DNA from: Diplonema papillatum
Lineage: Eukaryota; Euglenozoa; Diplonemea; Diplonemida; Diplonemidae
NCBI GenBank assembly: GCA_030068145.1
Contig: JAPJBO010000063.1
Location: 248,001 to 312,000, forward strand
Length of the DNA: 64,000 nt
Direction of reading: 5' to 3'
Positions 50,810-61,300 of the stretch are shown here, piece after piece. The number at the start of each line of letters is the position of its first letter. Position 1 is the stretch's first letter. The translations under genes were made by a program, and so were the position numbers. The notes beneath the pieces are model-generated. The model saw nothing but the letters and a program-made list of their open reading frames with translations. It had not been told where the DNA came from and ran no database searches.

Positions 50810-53384
50810 GACAGCTGCACGCCCACAGGAAGGGACAAGGTCGCACCTGATTCGCAGTCGCAACAGTGCACCCCGCACAGCTGTTTTGCGGGTGTGGCAT
50901 TCCCTCCAAAGCCATTGCTCGTCAACCCTCAACGGAAGCCGGAGCTTTATCTGTCGGTCTCACAGTTCTCTATTTCGTGTCCCGATTCCAGACGACCCTT
51001 TCTCAGAGGTGCGCTGCACCGCTAACATTCTAGCATGGGGGTGTGGCAGCGGCCTCTGTTTGATTGGAACATGTCTTTTCCTCCCTGTTTCAGCACACAC
51101 AGTCAACACCACCCGTGAACGGGGGGACGGCACACGCGGTTTTTCTAGCACTCCTGAGGTCAACAGCGAGCACACACTGGCACTTGTTCGCTCTTGAAGT
51201 TACTCTGCGCCTTTTTTGTCAGCTCTTTCCTCTGACCTGGCGCTGACGGTCCCATTTGCTTAATCGTAGTGAGCTGCGAAAGATTCATAGGCTATTGCGT
51301 GCGTGTCGGGTAGGTGGGGGCGGGGAGAGACGAAGGCGACAAAACAAAGGAGAGACCCGCCGAATTGCAAACCCGGATACCGATTCCTTGAGTGTATTGT
51401 GTACTTGGACCACGCTGCGTTCTGGCAATTTTCCTGGGTCGTCGGGTGGACTAGGTTGTTGTCGGGAAAAACGCGAACAACACTACGCACTTCTTTCCTT
51501 GAAAATGACAAAAAAACGACGGCGGCAAGCCAAAGCAAAAGCCGAACAACAACAGACAGCACATGTTAAACGTAACCTTCAGGATTCCACCACCCTGCGC
51601 GTACACTAAGGCCACTTTTCACATCCGAAAGCGAAGAGTTACGCATAGTAAACTTGTCATTGGCTTGTCGTATGTAACATTATATCGTGGAACTTCTAGG
51701 ATTCTGTCAACCCCGGTTGATCGTCGGTAACACACAAAAAAAGCAGCCCGCCCACCTCTCGCTGTTTCTCTCTGCTCATGTTTCTTTTTTTCTGCTTCAA
51801 TTGTCTTTCGCGCTTCTAACTGCATTTTACATCTTGCTTTCCCGAGGTCGCCTTGACATCTTGGCAAACCTATCCACCCCTCGCCCCCCCCACCCCCCCC
51901 GTTCGCCTATTGCCGGCCGCAGTAATCGCTTGTGTTGACGCGTCGACTCTTGTCCTACTGCAACAGGTGGCGATGAAACTGCAGAAACGCAGGGGTTCCA
52001 GGGGACTGACATTGCAAACCTGGCCCTGTTTTATATATCCCCAGAGTGCATGTCTGAATAAGTGATCTGATATTCCGCATAAGGATTGAACAGCGGTGAG
52101 AAGTGTTTTTTTCTGTTCGGGTGTTTCATTTTCTCCTTTCCTCCTTTACTTTGATCATAGGTGTCACGGCAAGTTTTGGCAGCCGCTGCTTAACAAAATT
52201 TGACGTGGGCGGCTTTGGATTTACATCTGAATGACATCTCAATACAAAAAAAGTTGTCGACAACTAACAAGTAAAGAATAAAACAAAACTACGCATTTCT
52301 TTCTGCTTCCACCGCCCCGCCCCATCTTTTTTCTTCTTCTTTTTCTTTCGAATAGGCACCTGCTCTTCGGGAAAATACTCGGGGGAACTTCCAGCTGCAC
52401 AATACAAAAAAGGGATAATGGCCGTAGCCACCAATGACCAACAACCAAGGTACCCACTGGTTCTCTTACCTCGTGTAACCACCACCCCCACGACACTCAG
52501 AGCACAAAGGATATCTTCTCACATTGACGAAGGTCACCTGGAGGCTTTAAGACCCCGGAGTTTCAAGCGAACTTTCATTCTAGAACCCCAGGTCACCCTG
52601 GTTTGGTACAAAGGGCGATTATTCAGCAAAAAAGTGGGAGTATCCGTTTTGGTTGCACGGGGGTCTTCCCCTGTCAGCTTTCGTCGGTATCATCACGGGG
52701 CGCCGCCGAGTATTTTTGCCACCACCTTTCGGTTCGCTAGTGAGCCCACAGACTGCTACTCTTTTTCTTTGTTGAAAGCTTTTCTTTGACCTGGCCGTAC
52801 GTTCTTCAACCCGTTTGTGAGGGGAGCACGTGTTCAGCAAGCACAGTGCTCAATCGTGGATAAAGGGTGCGAATATTCGAGCACAGCCGATGCGGGTGGC
52901 GTCCCTTTTTAACCAGGGTGCTTACTTTTGGGGGGCGTTTTTTGATTCGACCGCCAGGTTCTGTCGGAAATGATTTTTGGCCTGGAAACCGCCCCACAGT
53001 AGTAGGAACGGCATACGATGCCCCACCCTGCAGAGAACCAGTTTCCCGCCCCGGGCGGAGCGGATCGAGGTCCGAGCTAGCGCCCTGAAGCCAAAACGGT
53101 AAATGAAAAAGAAAAGGCCGACTTATTCGGAAACGAGGAATCGCAGAAAAAAGAAAAGACGCTGTTTTTACCCGTGCAAACACGCGCGAGTATGCGTTCT
53201 TTCTTATTTTTCTTTGTGCCTCTCCTCTCTCTCTCTATCTGCTTACAGTTAGCTCCCGAGTCGCAGGCAGGCCCCCTTGCAATACCTGTGGTGACTCGAT
53301 CACCCATCGTCCCGACAAATCATGCTTGTTCGCCTGCCGCACTATGTAGCCACTCTCTCTTTTTACTCGGTTGCAGTACTCAGC

Positions 53385-53515
53385 AATTTTGGGTTGCCAA
53401 CTACGGGTGGATCGCTTGAGCATCATCCATTTTTTTCGGGACCGGTGCATTCGGCAGGTGAGTTGTTACCACCTCATTATCGGATGCCGACTTCCATGGC
53501 CACCCGTCCTGCTGT
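53385..53515 (+). repeat. Dispersed repeat, second copy of 11,118-11,250
   Basis: TACGGGTGGATCGCTTGAGC, ATCATCCATTTTTTTCGGGA, CCGGTGCATTCGGCAGGTGA, CTCATTATCGGATGCCGACT and TCCATGGCCACCCGTCC in the same order as the reverse complement of the copy near 11.2 kb. Confidence 0.8.
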
Positions 53516-54132
53516 CAAGACGAACCGGCACCCTTTGTGGGATCTGATGAGCGATCACTCGGACACCTTAAGTCAGCTCTCGGTTCATCCCGCGTCGCCA
53601 GTCCTGCTTACCAGAAGTGGCCCACTTAGAACCAGGATTCTACGTCAGGGTTCAATGAAGTAACCCCGAGCTCATGACATCGAAAGGAAGAGGCTTCGTT
53701 TCGGTGAATAGTTCACGAGACCTGATGCACCGTATATGGCGGCTCACTGGACCGACAGCTCTCTCCGCCTCTTTCGGCGAACAGGCAAAGGAAACGCAAC
53801 AGGGGAAAAGAGAGGCGTGCTGCCGGCGCGGCGGGGGGACGCCGACTCGTTTTCTCCCCCTCCTAACCCCAACACCCCCCGTGTGCTCCGATTTTGTGGC
53901 CGGCCTTCGCGCGGTATTCCTCTCTCGAGTTCCCGCCTGCCCCTGTTCCCCCTGTGATGTTCCTCTCCCGCCTTTTGCCATGTCGGCGCTTCATGGGTCT
54001 TGCTGGCCAGCTTGTGGCGTTGCCGACACCGAGGGGGTGTTCGTATCATCTTTCAGACAAGGGCCGGTGACAACCCGTCGCTTGAAAGTCTGGTCTCAGG
54101 CAAAATTGAGGGCTATGATTAGCTTGCTGACC

Positions 54133-54180
54133 AATATAGAAATACGGCAATGCAGATCTGCATTGCCGTATTTCTATATT
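54133..54180. repeat. 48-bp perfect palindrome
   Basis: The 24-bp left half, beginning AATATAGAAATACGGCAATG, is followed without spacer by its exact reverse complement; the centre is AGATCT. The flanks (GCTGACC / ACCCGTT) are not inverted. All 48 positions pair. Confidence 0.97.
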
Positions 54181-54716
54181 ACCCGTTTGATGCTCTGAAA
54201 TCCTGGACCCGACACTCGAACATTCAACTAATGAGTCGAATGGCTCGGCGAGGATCGTGCGGTTGGTTGCTACAATGCGTTGACATGCTAATGGCTCCTG
54301 GCGACACGATTCCAACAGCACTCATGGCACCATCGCTAAGTGGGCCGCCACAAGACCTGCGCGAACTACACTGCGACCACGCACGAAGCAAAGGGGAGAA
54401 ACGACCGACAGGTTCCCTGAAAAGAGCAACACGGTGCAACGAAACTTCGATGTGCGTGCTTCTGCGTCATTGGCAACAACATTTCGGTCCCTCGGTGTTG
54501 CCGTCGTGTCTCGTACTCGTCAGCTAGATCCCAGCTCGATGATTCCAGAGCTAATCCCGTGCCCGTGTTGAGCATCGACAATCCACTCCCATGTTATTAT
54601 TGCTCTCGGAGTAAGCCACCTCCCCCGATACCGAAAGGCGAAACGTGGAAAGTAAAAACGAAAAACACCGCCGACACACGCTTGCAAAGCGCAACCCGAA
54701 AAGAGCGTTTTAAACG

Positions 54717-56708
54717 ATGCGCGTGCTTGCGACCATCGCCGTGCTCTACACGGCAAGCGTCGTGAACAATGTGTGGACGAAGCGCGTCATGGCAATGGGG
54801 TTTCGGTTCCCGATGCTGCTGTCGTGTCTTGGCCTTGTCAGCCAGATCGCGACGCTGTCCGCCGCGAGGCTGGCGTCGCCTTCCGGCAAAAAGAGAGAGA
54901 GAGAGAGCAGCAAGCCCAGGGGCGGAGCGGCAGAGTGCCCGAGCGTCGCGATGCTATTGCCGGTGTCGCTGGCAACGATCGCGGCCAACATGTTCCATAG
55001 GGTCGCGCTGATGCACACGACGATCCCGGTCGTGCACACGGTGAAGAGTGCCACCGTGGTGGCGACGGCGGCGCTTGCGTACGTTGTCCGGCGGGAATTG
55101 TGGCCTTCCACAACCGGCGTCGCGCTGGTCATCTTCGGCATCGCGACGGCGATGCTCTCGATGACAGAGAGCTCGGCCCTGAACGCGGAGGGCATCTCCG
55201 CGTGCTTGATCTGCGTCGCGGCCGCCTCGTTCCGCGCCGTGTGCGGGAAAAGCGTTTTGTCCGCGCACCCGGGCGCGCTGCCCAAAATGCAGCTGCTCTC
55301 GCTGGCCCTCTTCACCCCCGTCGCCCTCGTCATCGAAGGGCAGCGGCTCCTCGACTACGCTTCGGCGGGCGGGCAGTTTCCCCTTGTCGACATCTCCCTC
55401 GCCCTCTTGGGTGTCACCTTCATGGAGCTCGGAGACATGTACCTGCTCATGCTCCTGGACCCCACGACGCACTCAATAGCCAACGGCCTTCGTTCCCTGG
55501 TTCTCGTCAGCATTGGGTCAATCCTCGACGATGGCGCGGTGAGGTGTGTATTTATATTGAAGAACCCTGCAGTGCGCCTCCGGAGCGACTTACGCCCGCC
55601 GTAGCAGTGCGAAGAGAAGTGAGGAGACCGGAAACTCCCCGGAGAGATGGTTCCTGCACTCTAACTCATCTCTCTCTCTCTATTGAATCAACACTTGTGC
55701 TGCTACTTCTGCACCCCGGACTCCCACTCCGGATTGCGGGAGTGGTTTTGCGGTCGTTGGTGCGGTCGGCCACACAAAAAGTGCGGGAGTGGTCACTCTC
55801 TAAATGCGGGAATGGGACTCCCGCAATGCGGGAGTGGCCACTCCCGCACTTTTTCACTCCCGCATTGACTTAGTATAGGTCAAACGGCGAGATCTGGGTC
55901 CCTGTGACGCCTAAACGGGCCGCTTCCTCGTGATGTAGCCGTGTTGTGCAGAAGGCGGCATGGGGCCTGGTCAACCTTCTTATCACTCTGTTGGTCGGGA
56001 TTGCCGGGGGCGGTCCTCGTCCGTGGGAGGAAAAATGAAAAGGAGAGGAATTCTGCTCAGTACACCCATAAAAGCCGTAGATTCAGTTCAACCACAACCA
56101 CTATGTATCCGCGGGGGTCGTTTTTGTCACTCACTGCGGGTCTCCGATGCTTTCATCTTGAAATTCGTGCCCTTGGTAGTAGGTGCTTCGGGAGCTTTCC
56201 ACCATCTATACATCGACTTGCCACGGATCGCACCCTCGCCAATACCTCTCCCGATTCATCGAGGGAATCCTTGAGGCACCTAAACGTACAGGGTACTTGG
56301 GTTGGTTTGGGCAAATCGATTTGCTTTCCCACCCGCCCACCCTTGATTGACATGGTTTTCGGAGCTTAATTATGTGTTGATCCTTTCGCTTCGTGTCTTG
56401 CTTACTTTTCTAGCTTGCACCAAGTTGTCCGTTGCTTGCAACGAGTGCCGGGGTAAGGCCCGCCCGCCATCCCCCGTGACCTCGCAGTAGCCATCTTCTC
56501 TCACTCTCTAAGGCCTCTTCTTGGTTCAAAGTGACAAGTGCAAGGTGCCGAAGTAGAATTCTCCCCCGCACCATGTGCCTTTCATCCCTCAAAAACCAGC
56601 ACCAACGTCCCCCACAGCATGTACTTCTTGGCCGGTAGTTTCACGGCGATCCTCGGTGTCTTCGTGCATTCGGCCGCGGCACACCGACAGAAGGCGAAGA
56701 TCCACTGA
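54717..56708 (+). CDS. Triose-phosphate/nucleotide-sugar transporter family protein (TPT, DMT superfamily), two exons
   Basis: Exon 1 is 54,717-55,543 and exon 2 is 56,618-56,708; AG|C joins across the intron (GTGTGT ... CCCACAG) to give 305 residues, the usual size for a ~10-TM TPT carrier. The N-terminus MRVLATIAVLYTASVVNNVW opens with the first helix (cf. N-x-x-x-K of the family: VVNNVWTKRV). Also seen: the MHTTIPVVHTVKSATVVATA segment typical of TPT proteins (IPVxHTVK), then LDPTTHSIANGLRSLVLVSI, matching the late S-P-x-T-H-S-V-A-N block. Exon 2 is the last helix, SMYFLAGSFTAILGVFVHSA, plus a Lys-rich end. It probably exchanges a phosphorylated sugar or nucleotide sugar across an organelle or Golgi/ER membrane; the substrate cannot be read from sequence. 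A Lys/Glu/Arg insertion (KKREREREHSS-like, ~57-70) lengthens one loop. Confidence 0.85.
55560..55680 (+). repeat. Dispersed repeat in the transporter intron
   Basis: Same blocks as 11,745-11,866 (TGCGCCTCCGGAGCGACTTA, CGCCCGCCGTAGCAG, GGAGACCGGAAACTCC, CTGCACTCTAACTC) and the same TC tail. It starts 16 bp after the donor. Confidence 0.85.
55776..55854. repeat. Fold-back hairpin of GCGGGAGTGG repeats in the transporter intron
   Basis: Left arm AAAAAGTGCGGGAGTGG (55,776-55,792) and right arm CCACTCCCGCACTTTTT (55,838-55,854) are exact inverses. The 45-bp loop holds more copies of GCGGGA(A/G)TGG and CTCCCGCA in both orientations. The same motif lies just left at 55,717-55,745 (CTCCCACTCC, GCGGGAGTGG). 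Confidence 0.9.
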
Positions 56709-56834
56709 GCTCGCGCCCAGGCGAGCCCGACAATAGTTTTAAGGCAATTCTCCGCGTCTTGCATCCTGATACGATCCACTGAGCTCGCGCCTTGAAGTGT
56801 CAACGGCGAACCACTGAGCTCACGCCTATGCTAC

Positions 56835-56930
56835 GTGCCCGAGCTTGTTTCACGGTGATCCTCGGTGCATTCTTGCTCTCGGCTGCAGCACGCAGACAGA
56901 AAGTGAGGAACCAGTTCACGGCGATTGGTT
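56835..56930 (+). pseudogene. Tail copy of the transporter's last exon
   Basis: CTTGTTTCACGGTGATCCTC, GGTGCATTCTTGCTCTCGG and CTGCAGCACGCAGACAGAAA parallel the last exon (GTAGTTTCACGGCGATCCTC, GGTGTCTTCGTGCATTCGG, CCGCGGCACACCGACAGAAG). It still reads CFTVILGAFLLSAAARRQK, close to the authentic SFTAILGVFVHSAAAHRQK. The flank CCACTGAGCTCGCGCC is also repeated (56,703, 56,775, 56,810). No splice acceptor of its own is evident. Confidence 0.75.
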
Positions 56931-58315
56931 GCAGCACTCACAGACGAAATTCTGAGCTGCGCGCTATGCTACGTCTCGAGTAGTCCGTTCACGGCCTGTA
57001 GCGGACTCGCTCTCCCTCTCTCTCCCTTTCAAACGCCATCGCCTGCGGACAGGCCGCCTGATGCACAACGACGCTCTGAGAGTAAGTCTTCATGCTGTCC
57101 TATGACCGGGAAGGTCACAGGAACGGAGGGGTGCGTGGAATTATTGCCACCTTGGATGCGCGGCCCTTTGCATTCCTCCAAGTACGACGGCTTCTTGCGC
57201 GCCGTTCTGTCCTTTTTTATCGTTCGCGCACCTTCCTCTCTTGACCGCTGTTGCTGCTCTCGGATGACTTATTTCGACCCCCACCCGTCAGGAAGGGCGA
57301 AAGGCTCCGGAGCCGGCACGACGATGGAGGTGTCGTGTGGCCTTCTACACGTTCTGCTCTCCCTTTTCCGGACGTTTCCCACCTTTCCATGTTTTCCATG
57401 CGCGATGGAGGTGGCGCGAGCCTCGATGAAGATGCAGATACTTTAGTTTTGGGCGAGTCTTCCACGGAGAACATTGAAGACCAAAATTGAGAGTAGCTTC
57501 AACGGTCATCGGCTGAGCCTGCGGAGAACATCCGGGCAAGAGATTCGACAACTCCCATGGAAGACACGGGGGCAAGGTATTGGAGAGTGAGCTCAAAAGT
57601 TGCAATGGGGCCAAGCTTTGAGCGATCAACCGAATGCAGTAGAAACATGCTGGCAAGAGATTAGAGAATGTGCAATAGAAACATGCTGGCAAGAGATTAT
57701 AGAATGAACTCGAACTGACGAGCGGCTGCGGCACTACCTGCTGGGGGTAGCCCATGCTGAATTTCACAAGCAACAACAGGTCGAAGACGGATTGTCGAAA
57801 ACACACAGATATCCCCCGCAGAGGTCGATTCTCTGTTGCGCGCGTACTCCAAGAAGCCGTGCTGAAATTATGCTGAAACGGTAACATACCCAGTTTCACT
57901 GGAGTGCCCGTTCCCGGCGAGCTACGAGGGAACGAACCTGTAAGAGTGCCAACGCTACTCTTTCTGTAACGTACATATAAACTTACAAAAGAACTCAATG
58001 CTTAACGGCTTATCACGCGGGCGGCCCTGAGATTACCCCCTCAGGTGACACCACTTTATTTTTAGCCATACTTCAACATTCTTACCATCGTGGGCCGATT
58101 GCCCGTCACCTTGACAGCAACCTGCAACTCTGCGTCCGGAAATGCTACTTCAGTTTTTGCGGGGGGCAGCACTTTGTCATTTGTGAGCACGGAGGAATCA
58201 TTCAACATCTCTCACACGGAAGGTAGGGGAGGCACGACCCCCCGGTCTGGTGTGGCAGCAGTGCGAGGGTGGCGGGTAAGGGGGCTGCGGGAAGGAGAGG
58301 CGCGGGCGATAGGTA
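56931..58315. other. Intergenic stretch
   Basis: Mostly unique sequence. At 57,620-57,710 a ~37-bp unit (AGTAGAAACATGCTGGCAAG, AGATTA) is repeated in tandem with weaker copies to the left (GGGCAAGAGATTC at 57,530). No gene recognised. Confidence 0.5.
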
Positions 58316-61300
58316 ATGAGCGACGGCGATGCCGACAGGAAAATCGACATTATCTTCAGGTACTTCGACCACGACGGCAACGGGTTGTGGTCGCACGCGG
58401 AGGCCGACGCCTCACGACAGGTCCTCACCACCCATCCCCTGCCCCTCGACGAATTCCACGACCTATGCGCGCACGTAGGCTGCGACCCACAGACCGGGCT
58501 AGCAGTAAGTGATTTGCGGCATCTGTACGAAGACAGCGCTGATCATCTCGAGCGTGACTACGAGCGCGTCAAGGCCCTGATGAACGAGTCTGCTCTGTCG
58601 ACGAGTGCAGGGGGGTCTACTCGGGTTGGGAGTCAGGCCGAGCGGGCGGCGTCCGGCGCACTGGGACGAACCGCGAGCCGGAAAAGCCTCGCCGGGAAGC
58701 CGAACGAACTTTCCGTTGGGCCGGTCGCTTCGAGCCGTGGCTCCGGGCGCGAGCTGAGCAAGGGGGAATCTTTCGGGCCGCGGCAGAGGACCGCCAGCGA
58801 AGTGGGCCGGCCTCCCATAGCACACGGGTCGGACGACCCGTTCTCGGCATCGGGGCGAGTCGCGAGGCAAGACTCCGCTGACCTTCGGCAGCGATCCCTT
58901 CTGCACAAGTCCGCGCCTCAGAACGAGCGCTCCGCTGTGCGAGAGCCGTCGTTCGGCGGGAGCCGAGTGAGCAGGCAGGAAAGCGGGAGGCCCACAGCGC
59001 AGCAGGGGGCAGGCCTCAGCAGGTCTCCTTCTAACCGGCCTCCCACAGCACACGGGTCAGACGACCCGTTCTCAGCATCAGGCCGAGTTACCAGACAAGA
59101 CTCCGACTTTCGGCAACGATCCCTTCTGCACAAGTCCGCGCCTCAGAACGAGCGCTCCGCTGTGCGAGAGCCGTCTTTCGGCGGGACCCTGCTGAGCAGG
59201 CAGGAAAGCGGCAGGCCCACAGCGCAGCAGGGGGCAAGCCTCAGCAGGTCTCCTTCAAACAGGTCCGGCGCAGGGTCTGAATTCAGAAGGCCTCTCGCCG
59301 CCAAGGAATTCGACAGGCAGCCGTCGTCGGATTCGGTCCGCCTGTCCCGACAGGGCACCGCGATGAGACAGCGATCTGGCAACCTGGGAAGCAACGCGGG
59401 ACTTGTGGCTGGAAGGTCTCCCTCAAGCGGAGGATATGGCACGAGTCGGCAGGACTCGGCTGGATTCCGGCAGCGATCAGCACTCGCGCCCGATGGAAGG
59501 CCGGAGGAAACGGGGCTGAGGCTCGGCCGGTCCCCCTCCAACCAATCTGGGCTGCCAGGGTTCAAGAGGCTGTCGTCGGAGAGAGATGTGTCAACAACAC
59601 CAACATCGGCGGGTAGACTTGCCTTTCGGGAACCGACATCAGCATCCAACCGACTAGGTAGGCAGCTGTCAGACAGGACAAGGCTCAGTCGATCCCCCTC
59701 GAACATGTCTGGAAGGTCCGAACCGAGGAAAGAGGCATCTGTCACACCTCCTTCAGCAAGCCGGCTGGGATCTGGGTTCCAGAGGCTGCCGTCTGTCCAC
59801 TCCGATAGGTTGGAGGATAGCCGGAATCTGGGCCGAGAACTATCCGGCCGGCAAGCCGTGAGAGAAGCATCGCACGATTCGTCTCCGAAAGAGTTCCGAC
59901 GCGGCCAGTCGTTGCTGGGCCTCGAGCCGAGCTTGTCGAAGCGGCTGCTGACCGTCGAGCCGAGCGCGCTGTCGAGGCAGCCGTCGTCGCCGCGGGAGTA
60001 CGGCGAGCAGGGTTCCTCGCCGTCCCTCGCAGCGCGGCTGGACTCCTCGCTGGCGACGCGGCCGCGGTTCGACCGTAAGCGGGTGGACATGGTGTCCGCG
60101 GTGTTCCGGCGGTTCGACGCCGACGGCGACGGCTTCTGGAACCTGAAGGAGGCGCGGGCCGCCCGGCACGTGCTGGCCGGCGAAGAAATGGCAGAGGCCG
60201 ACTACGAGTTGATATGCAAGGACCTGGCCGTCGACCCTCACCGCGGCTGGAACCAAGCGCAGCTCAGCGCCCTGTACGGGGACAACGAGAGCGTCCTCGC
60301 GGGCGACTATCAGAAGACCGTCGCGGGGGTCTCGTTCGTGGTCGGAGAGTTCGGAAAGCCCGCGGAGGGGGACGCCACCAAGCAGCTGGCGTCTTCGCTG
60401 CGGAACGTCCAGAGCTTCGAGAAAATCGGCGTCGAAAGCACGTCTGCCAGCCCCCTTCCGGTGGCCCGCAGCTCTTCCGCGGCCTCTGGGAACGCGTTGT
60501 CGGCTTCCATGCGCAGTGCGCGGTGGTTCCGCTCGTCGTCCGAAGGCGGACTGCAGGAACGGTCCGACCGCCCGCTGCAGCCCAGCGCCTCCAAACGCTC
60601 GCTCCAGTCGTCGATGATGGCGGCGAGCCCTCGGCGGAGCAACAACAGGGAAGCCGCGCGCTCCCATTCCACCCGCTCCCTTTCCCTTGCCGACGGCCCG
60701 CATCAAGCCCGCTCGAAGTCGTCTGCTGAGAGCTCGCCGCTTTCGAGCCTGCATGCCTCGTCTACCGTAGACGAACCACACGGCGTGGAATCGGCGAACG
60801 CCGCGCAGAGACCGTCGAGTCGGTTGGAGCAAAGGGAGCGAGAGTCCAGGACTCGTTCCGAATCCCCGGGCACTCCGCGGGGGTCGACGCTGCCGGGGAG
60901 GTCGGAGTCGCCGCGCCACAGGCAGAAGGAGCGGGCTGACGCGCTGGACAACACGGTCCGGTCGCTGGCGAGCTCGCAGCCGCACGTCGACGCGGCGCCG
61001 CTGTCGATGGTGCCGTCCGGGATCCCCGCCGGCCCCGCCGCCGCCCACCTGCCGCGCCACCCGTTCCGCGGGAAGCGCGGCGGGTCGCCTCCAAACTCAA
61101 GACCCCAGAACCGGGCGAACACTTCGGACTCGGCGTTCACGAGCAGCTCGCAGGCGACGGTTCCCGCCGCGTTGACGGGCAGCTCGTTCGGGGTGAAATC
61201 GGGGGCGCCGCGGAACACGTCGAAGCAGGCGCTGGTCGAGGAGCTCACGCGGATTGAAACGGCGACGTCGCTGGAGATGTCGAAGCCGTCGGACAGCACC

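Larger units (their letters stand above)
50810..54716. other. 3.9-kb intergenic stretch
   Basis: No supported gene. A MITE-end-like fragment lies near 52,355 (GGCACCTGCTCTTCGGGAAA), the TTCAAGCGAACTTTCATTCT motif near 52,560, a dispersed repeat at 53,385-53,515 and a perfect palindrome at 54,133-54,180. Open frames up to ~170 codons (53,674-54,198) cross the palindrome and have no family-like features. Confidence 0.55.

Noticed and set aside
53674..54198. 174-codon + open frame crossing the perfect palindrome
   Set aside because: No family-like features; codon use unlike neighbouring genes; the palindrome would encode mirror-type low-information sequence.
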